Source of the DNA: Ornithinibacter aureus
Lineage (GTDB): Bacteria > Actinomycetota > Actinomycetes > Actinomycetales > Dermatophilaceae
DNA length: 64,000 nucleotides
Assembly (NCBI RefSeq): GCF_009858245.1
Contig: NZ_VMSB01000001.1
Span: 3,631,645-3,695,644 of the forward strand
Reading direction: 5' to 3'
Both the position numbers and the translations under genes were made by a program. Shown here one piece after another: positions 29,069 to 38,561 of this stretch. The notes under the pieces are model-generated. The model ran no database searches. It was not told the DNA's origin and worked only from the letters and a program-made list of their open reading frames with translations. The stretch's first letter is position 1. Each line of letters begins with the position of its first letter.

Positions 29069-29094
29069 CGAATCGATTCGATCGAATCGATTCG
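29069..29094. promoter_or_regulatory. Double palindromic LacI-type operator
   Basis: Two copies of the perfect 12-bp palindrome CGAATCGATTCG, separated by AT, make a 26-bp sequence that is itself fully palindromic. Its place between a lacI-type gene and its divergent MFS gene makes it the likely operator for both. Confidence 0.75.
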
Positions 29095-29200
29095 ATTCCG
29101 CCTTCACGGTGCGATCGCACCCGTGGTCGGCCAACCAGCCACCTGCGCACCTCACGTGCCGTGCGCCACACATCACCACCAGAGAATCGAAGGAAAGCCC

Positions 29201-30442
29201 GTGTCCGCCATGCCTGACGCCGCCCCCACCACGCAGCCCCTCGACCGGGCCCGCGTCATGACGGCACGCAACTCCGTCTTCGTGATCTTCGCCCTGGCCG
29301 GTCTGGTCTTCGCCTCGTGGGCCTCCCGCATCGCCGACACCAAGGAGGCGCTGGGGCTGAGCGCGGGCGAGCTCGGCATGACCCTGTTCGCCGCGAGCGT
29401 GGGGTCGGTGACGGGCCTTCCGCTGGCTGGTCGCATCTCGCAGCGGATCGGGGCGACCCGGGCCGTGGCACTGGGCACCGTGGTCGCCCTCACCGGGCTC
29501 CTCGTCGTCGGCGCGGTGGTGGATGCCGAGGGCTCACGGTTGGCGCTCGCCGCGGGGCTGTTCCTCGTCGGGTTGGGCGTGGGGGTCTGGGACGTCTCGA
29601 TGAACCTCGAGGGGGCCGACGTCGAGCGTGGCCTCGGAACCGCCGTCATGCCGCACTTCCACGCGGCCTTCAGCGGGGGAACCGTGGGATCGGCGCTCAT
29701 CGGTGCGGGGATGTCGTGGGCCGGCGTGCCGCTGACGATCCACTTCATCGGTGCCGCCGCGGTCACCGTGCTCCTGTCCTGGTGGGCGCTGCCGCGGTTC
29801 CTGCCGCACACCGCCGAGCACCACGAGGAGGCGCGAGCCGCCCGTGGTCGCCACCGTTCTGCGTGGCTGGAGCCCCGCACCCTGCTCATCGGGGTCGTCG
29901 TCCTCGCGGCCGCCTTCACCGAGGGCACGGCCAACGACTGGCTCGCCGTGGCCTTCGTCGAGGGGCACGACCTGCCGGCCTGGGCCGGGGTGCTGGCGTT
30001 CGCGACGTTCCTGACGGCGATGACCATCGGGCGCCTCGTCGGCACCCGCCTGCTCGACCGCCACGGCCGGGTCCCGGTGCTGCGCGTGAGCTTCGCCCTG
30101 GCCGCGCTCGGTGCCGCCATGGTGATCTTCGGCAGCGCGTGGCTCGCCTTCATCGGTGCGGCCGTCTGGGGCGTCGGCGCGGCACTCGGCTTCCCGGTCG
30201 GGATGAGCGCCTCGGCGGACGACGCCGCTCGCGCAGCGGCCCGGATGTCGGTCGTCGCGACCATCGGCTACGTCGCCTTCATCGCCGGCCCGCCGGTGCT
30301 GGGCCTGCTCGGGGACAGTGTCGGTGTGCTGCGCTCGCTGCTCGTCGTCGGTGCCCTGGCGATCCTCGCGCTGTCGGTCGTGCCCGCGGTGCGCGAGCCC
30401 GCTGGAGGGTCCGGGGACCGGGCGCCCGCAGCCTCGGCCTGA
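29201..30442 (+). CDS. MFS transporter (YbjJ-like)
   Basis: A 413-residue major facilitator protein with about 12 membrane segments. It shows SVFVIFALAGLVFASWASRIAD, loop-2-type GRISQRIGATRAVALGTV, GVWDVSMNLEGADVER and MPHFHAAFSGGTVGSALIGAG, features typical of YbjJ-like sugar/unknown-substrate transporters. GTG 29201 follows AAGGAAAG; ATG 29210 is possible. The divergent LacI repressor presumably controls it. Confidence 0.88.
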   Translation: MSAMPDAAPTTQPLDRARVMTARNSVFVIFALAGLVFASWASRIADTKEALGLSAGELGMTLFAASVGSVTGLPLAGRISQRIGATRAVALGTVVALTGLLVVGAVVDAEGSRLALAAGLFLVGLGVGVWDVSMNLEGADVERGLGTAVMPHFHAAFSGGTVGSALIGAGMSWAGVPLTIHFIGAAAVTVLLSWWALPRFLPHTAEHHEEARAARGRHRSAWLEPRTLLIGVVVLAAAFTEGTANDWLAVAFVEGHDLPAWAGVLAFATFLTAMTIGRLVGTRLLDRHGRVPVLRVSFALAALGAAMVIFGSAWLAFIGAAVWGVGAALGFPVGMSASADDAARAAARMSVVATIGYVAFIAGPPVLGLLGDSVGVLRSLLVVGALAILALSVVPAVREPAGGSGDRAPAASA

Positions 30443-30608
30443 GGGGTCCTCGCGCTCGGGAGTGGGTGAGGATACCGACTCTCACCCGGTTCGGGGGATG
30501 TCGTGACGTGGTTTCCAATCAACAATGAAACACTGGCCCGCCGGGTCCCGCGACCCAGTTGTGGCTCGCGAGAGCACACCCCTCACTCTGCGAAAGGCAT
30601 TTCCGTCC

Positions 30609-31001
30609 ATGGACACCAACATCACCAGCTTCTGGGAGATCCTCCTCTGGAGCTTCTGGATCTTCATCTGGATCTCCGCGGTCATGATCTGGTTCCGCTG
30701 CGTCTTCGACATGTTCAGCGACAAGACCGTGAGCGGCTGGGGCAAGGCCGGCTGGGCGATCGTCCTGGTCTTCCTGCCCTGGATCGGCGCCCTGATCTAC
30801 CTCATCGCCCGCGGCAAGAGCATGGGTGAGCGCCAGGTGGCGGCCATCTCGGCCGCGCAGGCGCAGCAGGAGGCGTACATCCAGCAGGTCGCCGCGAAGA
30901 GCTCGCCGGCCGACCAGATCGCCAGCGCCAAGTCGCTGCTCGACTCCGGTGCGATCAGCCAGGCCGAGTTCGACGCCCTGAAGGCCAAGGCCCTCGCCTG
31001 A
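30609..31001 (+). CDS. Small membrane protein: PLDNc-type two-helix domain plus SHOCT
   Basis: 130 residues. Two N-terminal membrane helices (ILLWSFWIFIWISAVMIWF and WAIVLVFLPWIGALIYLIA) form a PLD-nuclease N-terminal-type domain. A coiled, Gln/Ala-rich linker follows (ISAAQAQQEAYIQQVA). A SHOCT module ends the protein (PADQIASAKSLLDSGAISQAEFDALKAKAL). Such proteins are widespread in actinobacteria with unknown function. It stands alone between terminators. Confidence 0.85.
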   Translation: MDTNITSFWEILLWSFWIFIWISAVMIWFRCVFDMFSDKTVSGWGKAGWAIVLVFLPWIGALIYLIARGKSMGERQVAAISAAQAQQEAYIQQVAAKSSPADQIASAKSLLDSGAISQAEFDALKAKALA

Positions 31002-31034
31002 GCTCACCCCCGCGGGGCGCGACCCTTCCTGTTC

Positions 31035-31078
31035 GGAGCCCGGCACCACACCGCGTCAGCGGCGTGGTGCCGGGCTCC
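31035..31078 (+). terminator. Terminator after the SHOCT protein gene
   Basis: GGAGCCCGGCACCAC (31035-31049) pairs perfectly with its reverse complement at 31064-31078 (15-bp stem, 14-nt loop), 34 nt after the stop. Confidence 0.75.
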
Positions 31079-31132
31079 TCGCACGAAACGTCGGGGAGGT
31101 GCTGTGGCAAAGCCTGAGTGGTCCGCGGCGGC

Positions 31133-31150
31133 GTTGTGCTCACGGCGAAC
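31133..31150 (+). promoter_or_regulatory. ClgR-like box upstream of clpP1
   Basis: GTTGTGCTCACGGCGAAC resembles the actinobacterial ClgR site (CGC-N5-GCG core; here TGC-TCACG-GCG). It lies about 90-105 nt before the clpP1 start. A TAGGGT at 31190-31195 could be the -10. A related box precedes clpX. Confidence 0.45.
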
Positions 31151-31238
31151 ACGGCCCGGACCGGGGAGTGCCGTGCCGAGGTCCGGCGTTAGGGTCACTG
31201 ACACAGCAGCACCCGATCTGACGAGGAGCGACTCAAGC

Positions 31239-31862
31239 GTGACCAGCACCGAGATCGTCGCCGCAGGCCCTGGCCCCCAGGCCGGGCTGGACGACCACAT
31301 CTACAACCGTCTCCTCAAGGAGCGGATCATCTTCCTCGGGTCCGACGTGCGCGACGACAACGCGAACGCGATCTGCGCCCAGATGCTCCTGCTCGCCGCC
31401 GAGGATCCCAAGAAGGACATCTGGCTCTACATCAACTCACCCGGCGGGTCCGTCACCGCCGGCATGGCGATCTTCGACGTCATGCAGTGGATCCCCAACG
31501 ACGTCGCCACGGTCGCGATGGGCATGGCCGCCTCGATGGGGCAGTTCCTGCTCTCCGCCGGGGCGCCGGGCAAGCGCTACGCCACCCCGCACGCCCGCGT
31601 CATGATGCACCAGCCCAGTGGCGGCATCGGCGGTACGGCCTCGGACATCAAGATCCAGGCCGAGCAGCTGCTGCACATCAAGAAGCAGATGGCCGAGCTC
31701 ATCGCCCAGCACACCGGGCAGAGCGTCGAGCAGATCGAGATGGACTCCGACCGCGACCGGTGGTTCACCGCCGAGCAGGCCAAGGAGTACGGCTTCGTCG
31801 ACCAGGTCATCACCAAGGCCACGATGGCTGGCCCCGGGTCTGACAACCCCGTGACCGCCTGA
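31239..31862 (+). CDS. clpP1: ATP-dependent Clp protease proteolytic subunit 1
   Basis: A 207-residue serine protease subunit. Catalytic Ser99 ([11 protein letters not shown]) and His124 (VMMHQPSGG) are visible. Family motifs [18 protein letters not shown] and [16 protein letters not shown] are intact. GTG 31239 follows GAGGAG by about 10 nt; the frame remains open upstream but without homology. It forms an operon with clpP2 (28-nt gap). In actinobacteria ClpP1 and ClpP2 make a mixed tetradecamer fed by ClpX/ClpC. Confidence 0.96.
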   Translation: MTSTEIVAAGPGPQAGLDDHIYNRLLKERIIFLGSDVRDDNANAICAQMLLLAAEDPKKDIWLYINSPGGSVTAGMAIFDVMQWIPNDVATVAMGMAASMGQFLLSAGAPGKRYATPHARVMMHQPSGGIGGTASDIKIQAEQLLHIKKQMAELIAQHTGQSVEQIEMDSDRDRWFTAEQAKEYGFVDQVITKATMAGPGSDNPVTA

Positions 31863-31890
31863 GCCGGCCGAGACCAGACGAGGAACAGAC

Positions 31891-32535
31891 ATGAACGCAG
31901 ACCTGACCGGCCGCCTCAACGTGCCCGGCCCCTCCAGCCGCTACATCCTGCCCCAGTTCGAGGAGCGCACCTCGTACGGCATGAAGCGGCTCGACCCCTA
32001 CACCAAGCTCTTCGAGGACCGCATCATCTTCCTCGGGGTGCAGGTCGACGACGCGTCCGCTGACGACGTCATCGCCCAGCTCATCGTGCTCGAGTCCCAA
32101 GACCCGGACCGCGACATCCTCATGTACATCAACAGCCCCGGTGGCTCGTTCACGGCGATGACCGCGATCTACGACACCATGCAGTACATCCGCCCCGACG
32201 TGCAGACGTTCGTCATCGGGCAGGCGGCCTCGGCTGCTGCCGTGCTGCTCGGCGCCGGCGCGAAGGGCAAGCGGTTCGCCCTGCCCAACGCCCGGGTGCT
32301 CATCCACCAGCCCGCCATCGAGGGCACCGGGGGTATGGCCTCCGACCTCGAGATCCACGCCAACGAGATCATCCGCATGCGCGGCTGGCTCGAGGACACC
32401 ATCGCCCAGCACTCGGGCCGTGACGTCGAGCTCGTCCGCAAGGACATCGAGCGCGACAAGATCCTCTCGGCCGAGGCGGCCAAGGAGTACGGCCTGATCG
32501 ACGAGGTGCTCACCTCGCGCAAGAACACCGCCTGA
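31891..32535 (+). CDS. clpP2: ATP-dependent Clp protease proteolytic subunit 2
   Basis: A 214-residue partner of ClpP1. Catalytic Ser114 (GQAASAAAVLL) and His139 (VLIHQPAIEG) are present, as are [18 protein letters not shown] and LSAEAAKEYGLIDEVL. The longer N-terminus (MNADLTGRLNVPGPSSRYILPQ) is usual for actinobacterial ClpP2. A strong palindromic terminator follows, so clpX has its own promoter. Confidence 0.96.
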   Translation: MNADLTGRLNVPGPSSRYILPQFEERTSYGMKRLDPYTKLFEDRIIFLGVQVDDASADDVIAQLIVLESQDPDRDILMYINSPGGSFTAMTAIYDTMQYIRPDVQTFVIGQAASAAAVLLGAGAKGKRFALPNARVLIHQPAIEGTGGMASDLEIHANEIIRMRGWLEDTIAQHSGRDVELVRKDIERDKILSAEAAKEYGLIDEVLTSRKNTA

Positions 32536-32571
32536 TCGCGACCCTGCCCCTCGGGTTCTCGACCCGGCAAC

Positions 32572-32611
32572 ACCGGATGCCGTCCGCTCACGTGAGCGGA
32601 CGGCATCCGGT
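32572..32611 (+). terminator. 40-bp perfect palindrome after clpP2
   Basis: A perfect 20+20 bp palindrome beginning ACCGGATGCCGTCCG, followed by TTTCTCG, 37 nt after the clpP2 stop. Each arm contains the 9-mer GGATGCCGT/ACGGCATCC that recurs throughout the backbone. Confidence 0.85.
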
Positions 32612-32661
32612 TTCTCGTGGTGTACAGGCGCGGTTGTGACGCACCGGCCGGGTCGAGAGCC

Positions 32662-32679
32662 GTTGCGCTGACAGCGGAA
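32662..32679 (+). promoter_or_regulatory. ClgR-like box upstream of clpX
   Basis: GTTGCGCTGACAGCGGAA has the exact CGC-N5-GCG core and matches the clpP1 box at 13 of 18 positions. It lies about 105-120 nt before the clpX start. Confidence 0.45.
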
Positions 32680-32781
32680 AGGGCAGACTCGCCCGGCGCG
32701 TGCGGGCTTCAATGGGTGCTGTGGTCGGTGCCGACGGGTAGCGTCGGGCCAGTCGTCACCAGCGTCAGGGAAGGGTCATTC

Positions 32782-34068
32782 GTGGCACGTGTCGGAGAGT
32801 CGGGTGACTTGCTGAAGTGTTCCTTCTGCGGCAAGTCCCAGAAGCAGGTCAAGAAGCTCATCGCAGGGCCTGGCGTTTACATCTGTGACGAGTGCATCGA
32901 CCTGTGCAACGAGATCATCGAGGAGGAGCTCGCCGAGTCCAGCGAGCTCGGGCTCGACGACCTGCCCAGGCCGCGCGAGATCTTCGACTTCCTCGAGCAG
33001 TACGTCATCGGTCAGGACGTCGCCAAGAAGGCGCTGGCGGTGGCGGTCTACAACCACTACAAGCGCATCCAGGCGGGGGAGTCGGCCCTGGGCAAGAAGG
33101 ACCCCGACCACGTCGACATCTCGAAGTCGAACATCCTGCTGATCGGCCCGACCGGCTGCGGCAAGACCTACCTCGCGCAGACCCTCGCCAAGATGCTCAA
33201 CGTCCCGTTCGCCATCGCCGACGCCACGGCGCTGACCGAGGCGGGCTACGTCGGTGAGGACGTCGAGAACATCCTCCTCAAGCTCATCCAGGCCGCTGAC
33301 TACGACGTCAAGAAGGCCGAGACGGGCATCATCTACATCGACGAGGTCGACAAGATCGCCCGCAAGTCCGAGAACCCGAGCATCACGCGGGACGTCTCGG
33401 GTGAAGGGGTCCAGCAGGCCCTGCTGAAGATCCTCGAGGGCACGACGGCCTCGGTGCCCCCGCAGGGTGGGCGCAAGCACCCCCACCAGGAGTTCATCCA
33501 GATCGACACGACCAACGTGTTGTTCATCGTCGGCGGGGCGTTCGCCGGCCTCGAGAAGCTCATCGAGTCCCGCAACGGCAAGAAGGGCCTGGGCTTCGGC
33601 TCCGAGCTGCACACCCCGAAGGACCTCGCCGAGAGCATCCACGAGGTCATGCCCGAGGACCTCATGAAGTTCGGCCTGATCCCCGAGTTCATCGGGCGCG
33701 TGCCGGTCATCACGACGGTGGCGCCGCTCGACAACGACGCCCTCGTGCGCATCCTCACCGAGCCGCGCAACGCCCTCATCAAGCAGTACCAGAAGATGTT
33801 CGAGATCGACGGCGTCGTCCTGGAGTTCACCGAGGACGCCGTCGAGGCGGTCGCCGACCAAGCACTGGCTCGCGGCACCGGCGCTCGTGGCCTGCGCGCG
33901 ATCATGGAAGAGGTCCTGCTGCCGACCATGTTCGACGTGCCGAGCGACGACGAGATCGCCAAGGTCGTCGTCACCAGTGAGGTCGTCCGCAAGAACGTCC
34001 TGCCGACCATCGTGCGTCACAGTGACGACCCCACCCGCAAGCGCGCTCCCCGCAAGCGCTCCGCCTGA
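32782..34068 (+). CDS. clpX: ATP-dependent Clp protease ATP-binding subunit ClpX
   Basis: A 428-residue AAA+ unfoldase. An N-terminal C4 zinc finger ([19 protein letters not shown], then CDECIDLC) is followed by Walker A GPTGCGKT near residue 123, Walker [10 protein letters not shown], the pore loop in [11 protein letters not shown], the ClpP-docking loop region (LGFGS) and sensor [16 protein letters not shown] 32782 follows GGGAAGGGTC. A LacI-family gene begins 1 nt after its stop. Confidence 0.97.
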   Translation: MARVGESGDLLKCSFCGKSQKQVKKLIAGPGVYICDECIDLCNEIIEEELAESSELGLDDLPRPREIFDFLEQYVIGQDVAKKALAVAVYNHYKRIQAGESALGKKDPDHVDISKSNILLIGPTGCGKTYLAQTLAKMLNVPFAIADATALTEAGYVGEDVENILLKLIQAADYDVKKAETGIIYIDEVDKIARKSENPSITRDVSGEGVQQALLKILEGTTASVPPQGGRKHPHQEFIQIDTTNVLFIVGGAFAGLEKLIESRNGKKGLGFGSELHTPKDLAESIHEVMPEDLMKFGLIPEFIGRVPVITTVAPLDNDALVRILTEPRNALIKQYQKMFEIDGVVLEFTEDAVEAVADQALARGTGARGLRAIMEEVLLPTMFDVPSDDEIAKVVVTSEVVRKNVLPTIVRHSDDPTRKRAPRKRSA

Positions 34069-34069
34069 C

Positions 34070-35122
34070 GTGACGGCTCCGGCTCGCCGGCGTCGGCCCA
34101 CGCTCGAACAGGTGGCTCGCCACGCGGGAGTGTCACGTGCAACCGTCTCTCGGGTGGTCAACGGGTCGACGACGGTGGACCCGGCGCTGCGCGAGATCGT
34201 CACCCAGGCCGTCGACGACCTGAACTACGTGCCCAACGCTGCTGCGCGGGCCCTGATGACGCGGCGCACCGACAGCGTCACGCTCGTCGCAGCCGAAGGT
34301 GACGACCGCGTGTTCGGGGACCCGTTCTTCGCGCAGATCGTGCGGGGTGCGAGCCAGGAGCTCACCCGGGCCGGGGTGCAGCTGTCCCTGTCGATGACCC
34401 AGTCCGATCTTCAGATCAGCTCGCTGTCGCGCTACCTCGCGGGTGGTCACACCGACGGCGTCCTCCTCATCTCCGAGCACGGGGGCCACCGCCTGGCCGA
34501 GAAGCTCGTCGAGGCCGGCATCCCCGTCGTCATCGGTGGGCGACCCCTCGACCCCGCGGTCGAGGTCCCGTACGTCGACAACGACAACGTGGCCGGTGGA
34601 CGCCTGGCCGCCGAGCACCTGCGGGCCCGCGGATGCCGCCGGGTCGCCACGATCGCCGGCCCCGCCGACATGTCGGCCGGGTGTGACCGGCTCGAGGGCT
34701 TTCGCCAGGGGCTCGGCCCCGACTTCCGGGAAGACCTCGTCGAGCACGGCCTGTTCACCATGGCCTCGGGGGAGGCCGCGGCGACCCGGCTCTTCGAGCG
34801 GTCACCGGACATCGACGGCATCTTCGTCGCGTCCGACCTCATGGCACTCGGTGCCATCAGCGTGATCCGCAAGCTCGGCAAGCGCGTCCCCGATGACGTG
34901 GCGATCGTCGGGTTCGACGACATCGAGCTGGCGAGCATGGCCGAACCCAGCCTGACGACCATCCGCCAGCGCACCGAGAACCAGGGACGGCTGATGGCCC
35001 GGTTGCTGCTGCGCCAGCTCGGCCACGAGGTCGACGACGTCGAGTCCGAGCCCGCCCCGAGCACCCCGGACGGTCGCGGCATCGTCCAGCACGTCGACCT
35101 CATCGAGCGCGAATCAGCTTGA
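34070..35122 (+). CDS. LacI-family transcriptional regulator
   Basis: 350 residues. HTH TLEQVARHAGVSRATVSRVV (about residues 11-30) is followed by hinge YVPNAAARALMTRRT and a PBP-like effector domain ending VGFDDIELASMAEPSLTTI, typical of sugar-responsive regulators. GTG 34070 lies 1 nt after the clpX stop, so at least part of its expression is read-through from clpX. Its target and effector are unknown; no sugar transporter is adjacent. Confidence 0.92.
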   Translation: MTAPARRRRPTLEQVARHAGVSRATVSRVVNGSTTVDPALREIVTQAVDDLNYVPNAAARALMTRRTDSVTLVAAEGDDRVFGDPFFAQIVRGASQELTRAGVQLSLSMTQSDLQISSLSRYLAGGHTDGVLLISEHGGHRLAEKLVEAGIPVVIGGRPLDPAVEVPYVDNDNVAGGRLAAEHLRARGCRRVATIAGPADMSAGCDRLEGFRQGLGPDFREDLVEHGLFTMASGEAAATRLFERSPDIDGIFVASDLMALGAISVIRKLGKRVPDDVAIVGFDDIELASMAEPSLTTIRQRTENQGRLMARLLLRQLGHEVDDVESEPAPSTPDGRGIVQHVDLIERESA

Positions 35123-35252
35123 CCGCCCGCCCTCGGGAACGAGGTTCGCGAGCTTGACGACGAGCAGCACGAGGGCGGACCCGCCCCACCCGCCCGCCCC
35201 ACGGTCGGTGCTGGCGCGCTGACCCCGGGGCCGACACGATGGGGGAGTGGTG

Positions 35253-35924
35253 ATGCCCTATCGGCTGCGCGCCGGAGACACCGGCCCCGTGCAGCAGTCC
35301 CCCGTGACGTGCGGCTCGGCCTGCCTCACGGTCGCCCGCATGCACGTCGACCCGCACTTCGCGGCGTGGGTGCGCACCGGCTTTCCCAATCCGCCGGGCT
35401 CTCCGCAGGGGGCCACACCGGGGGAGCGGTTCGCCGCCTACGAACGCATCGTCATGCGGCGCACCAACAGCCTGTTCCCCGGATCCGGTCGGCTGAACGT
35501 TCCCTGGCCCCGCCGGCTCGGCACACCGCCGTGGGGGGCCCGTCGCGAGCTCGAGTTCGGGGCTGCTCGCCGCGGCACGCAGTACACGATCGACGTCCTG
35601 CGCGCCGACTCCCGGACCGACCGGGTCCTGGCGTTCGACACCCTCGTCGAGGTCGTCGCCGAGGGTGAACCGGCGCTGCTGTACGTCGGCAACGCCACGC
35701 TGCCCCGACACGTCGTGCTCATCCTCCCGGGGGACGGTGACCGCATGCTCGACGTCTACGATCCCGGCAGCGGCCGGGTCACTCACCTGCGGCGTGACGT
35801 CGTCGTCGACGCACAGCTGGCGCTCAGCGGGTGGGACGTGCCGTGGTTCGCGGTGCGCCCCACCGGGTTGCGGTCGGTGCGCCGGGCCTCGTATGCCGTG
35901 GCGCCGGGTGCCGCCCCCGCCTGA
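35253..35924 (+). CDS. Putative C39-like (papain-fold) cysteine peptidase
   Basis: 223 residues. VQQSPVTCGSACLTVARM near residues 13-30 has the oxyanion Gln and the Cys of the C39 family (Q-x(n)-CG). PRHVVLILPGDGDRMLDVYDPGSGRV near residue 150 supplies the matching His and Asp. No signal peptide or membrane helix is seen, so it is not a typical bacteriocin exporter domain. ATG 35253 follows GGGGGA at the right spacing; GTG 35247/35250 are alternatives. The fold call is by motif only; substrate unknown. Confidence 0.65.
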   Translation: MPYRLRAGDTGPVQQSPVTCGSACLTVARMHVDPHFAAWVRTGFPNPPGSPQGATPGERFAAYERIVMRRTNSLFPGSGRLNVPWPRRLGTPPWGARRELEFGAARRGTQYTIDVLRADSRTDRVLAFDTLVEVVAEGEPALLYVGNATLPRHVVLILPGDGDRMLDVYDPGSGRVTHLRRDVVVDAQLALSGWDVPWFAVRPTGLRSVRRASYAVAPGAAPA

Positions 35925-35930
35925 CCCGAC

Positions 35931-38561
35931 TCAGGCGGGGGGTCTCGGCACGGCGACGAGCTCGATGTCGCGCGCGGCAACCTCATCGCCTTCGGCGTAG
36001 TCGAGGATGCCGGTGAGCTTGCCGGCCGCTCGCAGGTCACCTTCGGCGCTGCGCACGTGAGCGAGGACGGCATCCGGCCCGACGAGGGTCATCGAGGGCA
36101 CCTCGGCACGCATGCCGACCTTGGCCTCCGACTTCGCCTTGCGCACGACGGCCAGGGCGGCACCCACCGACCCGACCACGGCCGGGTCGCCGCTGCCGGG
36201 CACCTCGTCGACCGTCGGCCACGAGGCGCGGTGCACCGACCCGTCGTGGGTCCAGGACCAGACCTCCTCGGTGACGTAGGGCAGGACCGGCGCGAACAAC
36301 CGCAGGACGACGTCGAGGCTGATCCGCAGCGTCGCGCGGGCGGATGACGCGGTGGCCTCACCCTGAGCGCCGTAGGCGCGGTCCTTGACGAGCTCGAGGT
36401 AGTCGTCGCAGAACGACCAGAACCACTGCTCGGTGACCTCGAGGGCACGGGTGAAGTCCCAGGCCTCGAAACCCGCGGTGGCCTTGGCCACGACGTCACG
36501 CAGGCCCGCGAGAAGCGACAGGTCGATCGGCTCGGTCACCTGCGCCGCGAGGTCGCCCTCGACCGACCCGAACGACAGCGCGAACTTGCTCGCGTTGAGC
36601 ACCTTGATCGCGAGGCGGCGGCCGACCTTGATCTGGCCGGTGTCGTAGGCGGCGTCCGTGCCCAGGCGACCGCTGGCCGCCCAGTAGCGCACGGCATCCG
36701 CGCTGTGCTCCTTGAGCAGGTCCTCGGGGGTGACGACGTTGCCGCGGGACTTGCTCATCTTCTTGCGGTCGGGGTCGAGGATCCAGCCGCTGATCGCCGC
36801 GTCGGTCCACGGCACGCTGCCGTGCTCGAAGTGGGCGCGCACGACCGTGGAGAACAGCCACGTGCGGATGATGTCGTGACCCTGGGGGCGCACGTCCATC
36901 GGGAAGACCTTGTCGAACAGCGGGTCCGTGCCGGTGCCGTCGGCGTTGCGCCAGCCACCGGCGATCTGCGGGCTGAGCGAGGACGTGGCCCAGGTGTCGA
37001 GCACGTCGGGGTCGCCGACGAAGCCGCCGGGCACGCCGCGCTGGTCCTCGGTGTAGCCGGCCGGGGGGTTGGCCGCGGGGTCGACCGGCAGGGAGCTCTC
37101 GTCCGGGACGATCGGAGTGTCGTAGACCGGCTCGCCGTCGGCGTCGAGGGGGTACCAGACGGGGATCGGCACACCGAAGAAGCGCTGGCGGGAGACCAGC
37201 CAGTCACCGTTGAGCCCGCTGACCCAGTTGGCGTAGCGGCTGCGCATGAACGCGGGGTGGAAGTCGATCTCCTCGCCGCGGGCGATCAGGGCCGCGTTCA
37301 GCTCGGCGTCGCGGCCGCCGTTGCGGATGTACCACTGGCGCGAGGTGACGATCTCGAGCGGCTTCTCACCGCGCTCGTAGAAGTTCGCCATCCGCTGGGT
37401 CGGCTTCGGCTCGCCGTCGAGGTCACCGGACTCGCGCAGTGCGTCGACGAGCGCGGCCCGGGCCCCGAAGGGGGTCTTGCCCGCGAGCTGCTCGGCGTAG
37501 AAGGCCTCGCCGGGCGTGCCCTCGAGCCAGGCAGGGGTCTCGCCCTGGAGGCGGCCGCTGCGGGTGATGACCGAGCGGGTCGGCAGCTGCAGCTCACGCC
37601 ACCAGATGACGTCGGTGAGGTCACCGAAGGTGCAGCACATCGCGATGCCGGCGCCCTTGTCCATCTCGGCGCCCGGGTGGGCGAGCACGGGGACCTCGAC
37701 ACCGAACACGGGGGTCGTCACCGTCGTGCCGAACAGGCCTTGAAAGCGCTCGTCGTCGGGGTGGGCGATCAGGGCCACACAGCTCGGGATGAGCTCGGGG
37801 CGGGTGGTCTCGATGTGCACCGGGCCGTTGGGGCCGTGGAAGGCCACCCGGTGGTAGTGCCCGGGGTAGTCGCGGGCCTCGAGCTCGGCCTGGGCGACGG
37901 CCGTCTGGAACGTGACGTCCCACAGGCCCGGCGCCTCGGCCTGGTAGGCCTCGCCGCGGGCGAGGTTGCGCAGGAACGCCTGCTGGGCGGTGGCCCGGGA
38001 GTGGTCGTCGATCGTGCGGTAGGTGATCGACCAGTCGTAGCTGTGACCGATGCGACGGAAGAGGGACTCGAAGGCCTCCTCGTCCCGCACGGTCAGCTCG
38101 TCGCAGAGCTCGATGAAGTTCTGCCGCGACACCGGCATCTCGTCGGCGGCCTTGGTGCTGCGTGCATCGCCGCGGAAGGGCGGCACGAACTCGGGGTCGT
38201 AGTGCAGGGCGGCGTCACCACGCACGCCGTAGTAGTTCTGCACCCGCTTCTCGGTGGGCAGCCCGTTGTCGTCCCAGCCGATCGGGTAGAAGACGTTGAA
38301 CCCGGCCATCCGCTTGTACCGGGCCACGCAGTCGGTGTGCGTGTAGCTGAACACGTGCCCCATGTGCAGTGATCCGGATGCCGTGGGCGGCGGAGTGTCG
38401 ATGGCGAAGACCGCCTCGCGGGGGCCGGCGAGGGCCGCCTCGCGGTCGAAGGCGTAGGTGTCCTGCTCCTGCCATACGGCCGCCCACTTGTCCTCGAGGC
38501 CGTCGAGGGACGGCTTGTCCGGAACGGAGGCAGCGCGAGATGGCAGGAAGGACTCGGTCAT
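35931..38561 (-). CDS. valS: Valyl-tRNA synthetase (complete copy)
   Basis: An 876-residue class I aminoacyl-tRNA synthetase that charges tRNA-Val. The HIGH motif HMGH is at 66-69, the editing domain contains [21 protein letters not shown], and KMSKS ([11 protein letters not shown]) is near 600. The anticodon-binding helical domain is followed by a C-terminal arm ending ELVAVPRPPA. ATG 38561 ([10 protein letters not shown]) is set by the family start; the open frame reaches further upstream but overlaps the plsC promoter and start. A second copy lacking the last 74 residues lies at 53292-55697. Confidence 0.96.
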   Translation of the reverse strand: MTESFLPSRAASVPDKPSLDGLEDKWAAVWQEQDTYAFDREAALAGPREAVFAIDTPPPTASGSLHMGHVFSYTHTDCVARYKRMAGFNVFYPIGWDDNGLPTEKRVQNYYGVRGDAALHYDPEFVPPFRGDARSTKAADEMPVSRQNFIELCDELTVRDEEAFESLFRRIGHSYDWSITYRTIDDHSRATAQQAFLRNLARGEAYQAEAPGLWDVTFQTAVAQAELEARDYPGHYHRVAFHGPNGPVHIETTRPELIPSCVALIAHPDDERFQGLFGTTVTTPVFGVEVPVLAHPGAEMDKGAGIAMCCTFGDLTDVIWWRELQLPTRSVITRSGRLQGETPAWLEGTPGEAFYAEQLAGKTPFGARAALVDALRESGDLDGEPKPTQRMANFYERGEKPLEIVTSRQWYIRNGGRDAELNAALIARGEEIDFHPAFMRSRYANWVSGLNGDWLVSRQRFFGVPIPVWYPLDADGEPVYDTPIVPDESSLPVDPAANPPAGYTEDQRGVPGGFVGDPDVLDTWATSSLSPQIAGGWRNADGTGTDPLFDKVFPMDVRPQGHDIIRTWLFSTVVRAHFEHGSVPWTDAAISGWILDPDRKKMSKSRGNVVTPEDLLKEHSADAVRYWAASGRLGTDAAYDTGQIKVGRRLAIKVLNASKFALSFGSVEGDLAAQVTEPIDLSLLAGLRDVVAKATAGFEAWDFTRALEVTEQWFWSFCDDYLELVKDRAYGAQGEATASSARATLRISLDVVLRLFAPVLPYVTEEVWSWTHDGSVHRASWPTVDEVPGSGDPAVVGSVGAALAVVRKAKSEAKVGMRAEVPSMTLVGPDAVLAHVRSAEGDLRAAGKLTGILDYAEGDEVAARDIELVAVPRPPA

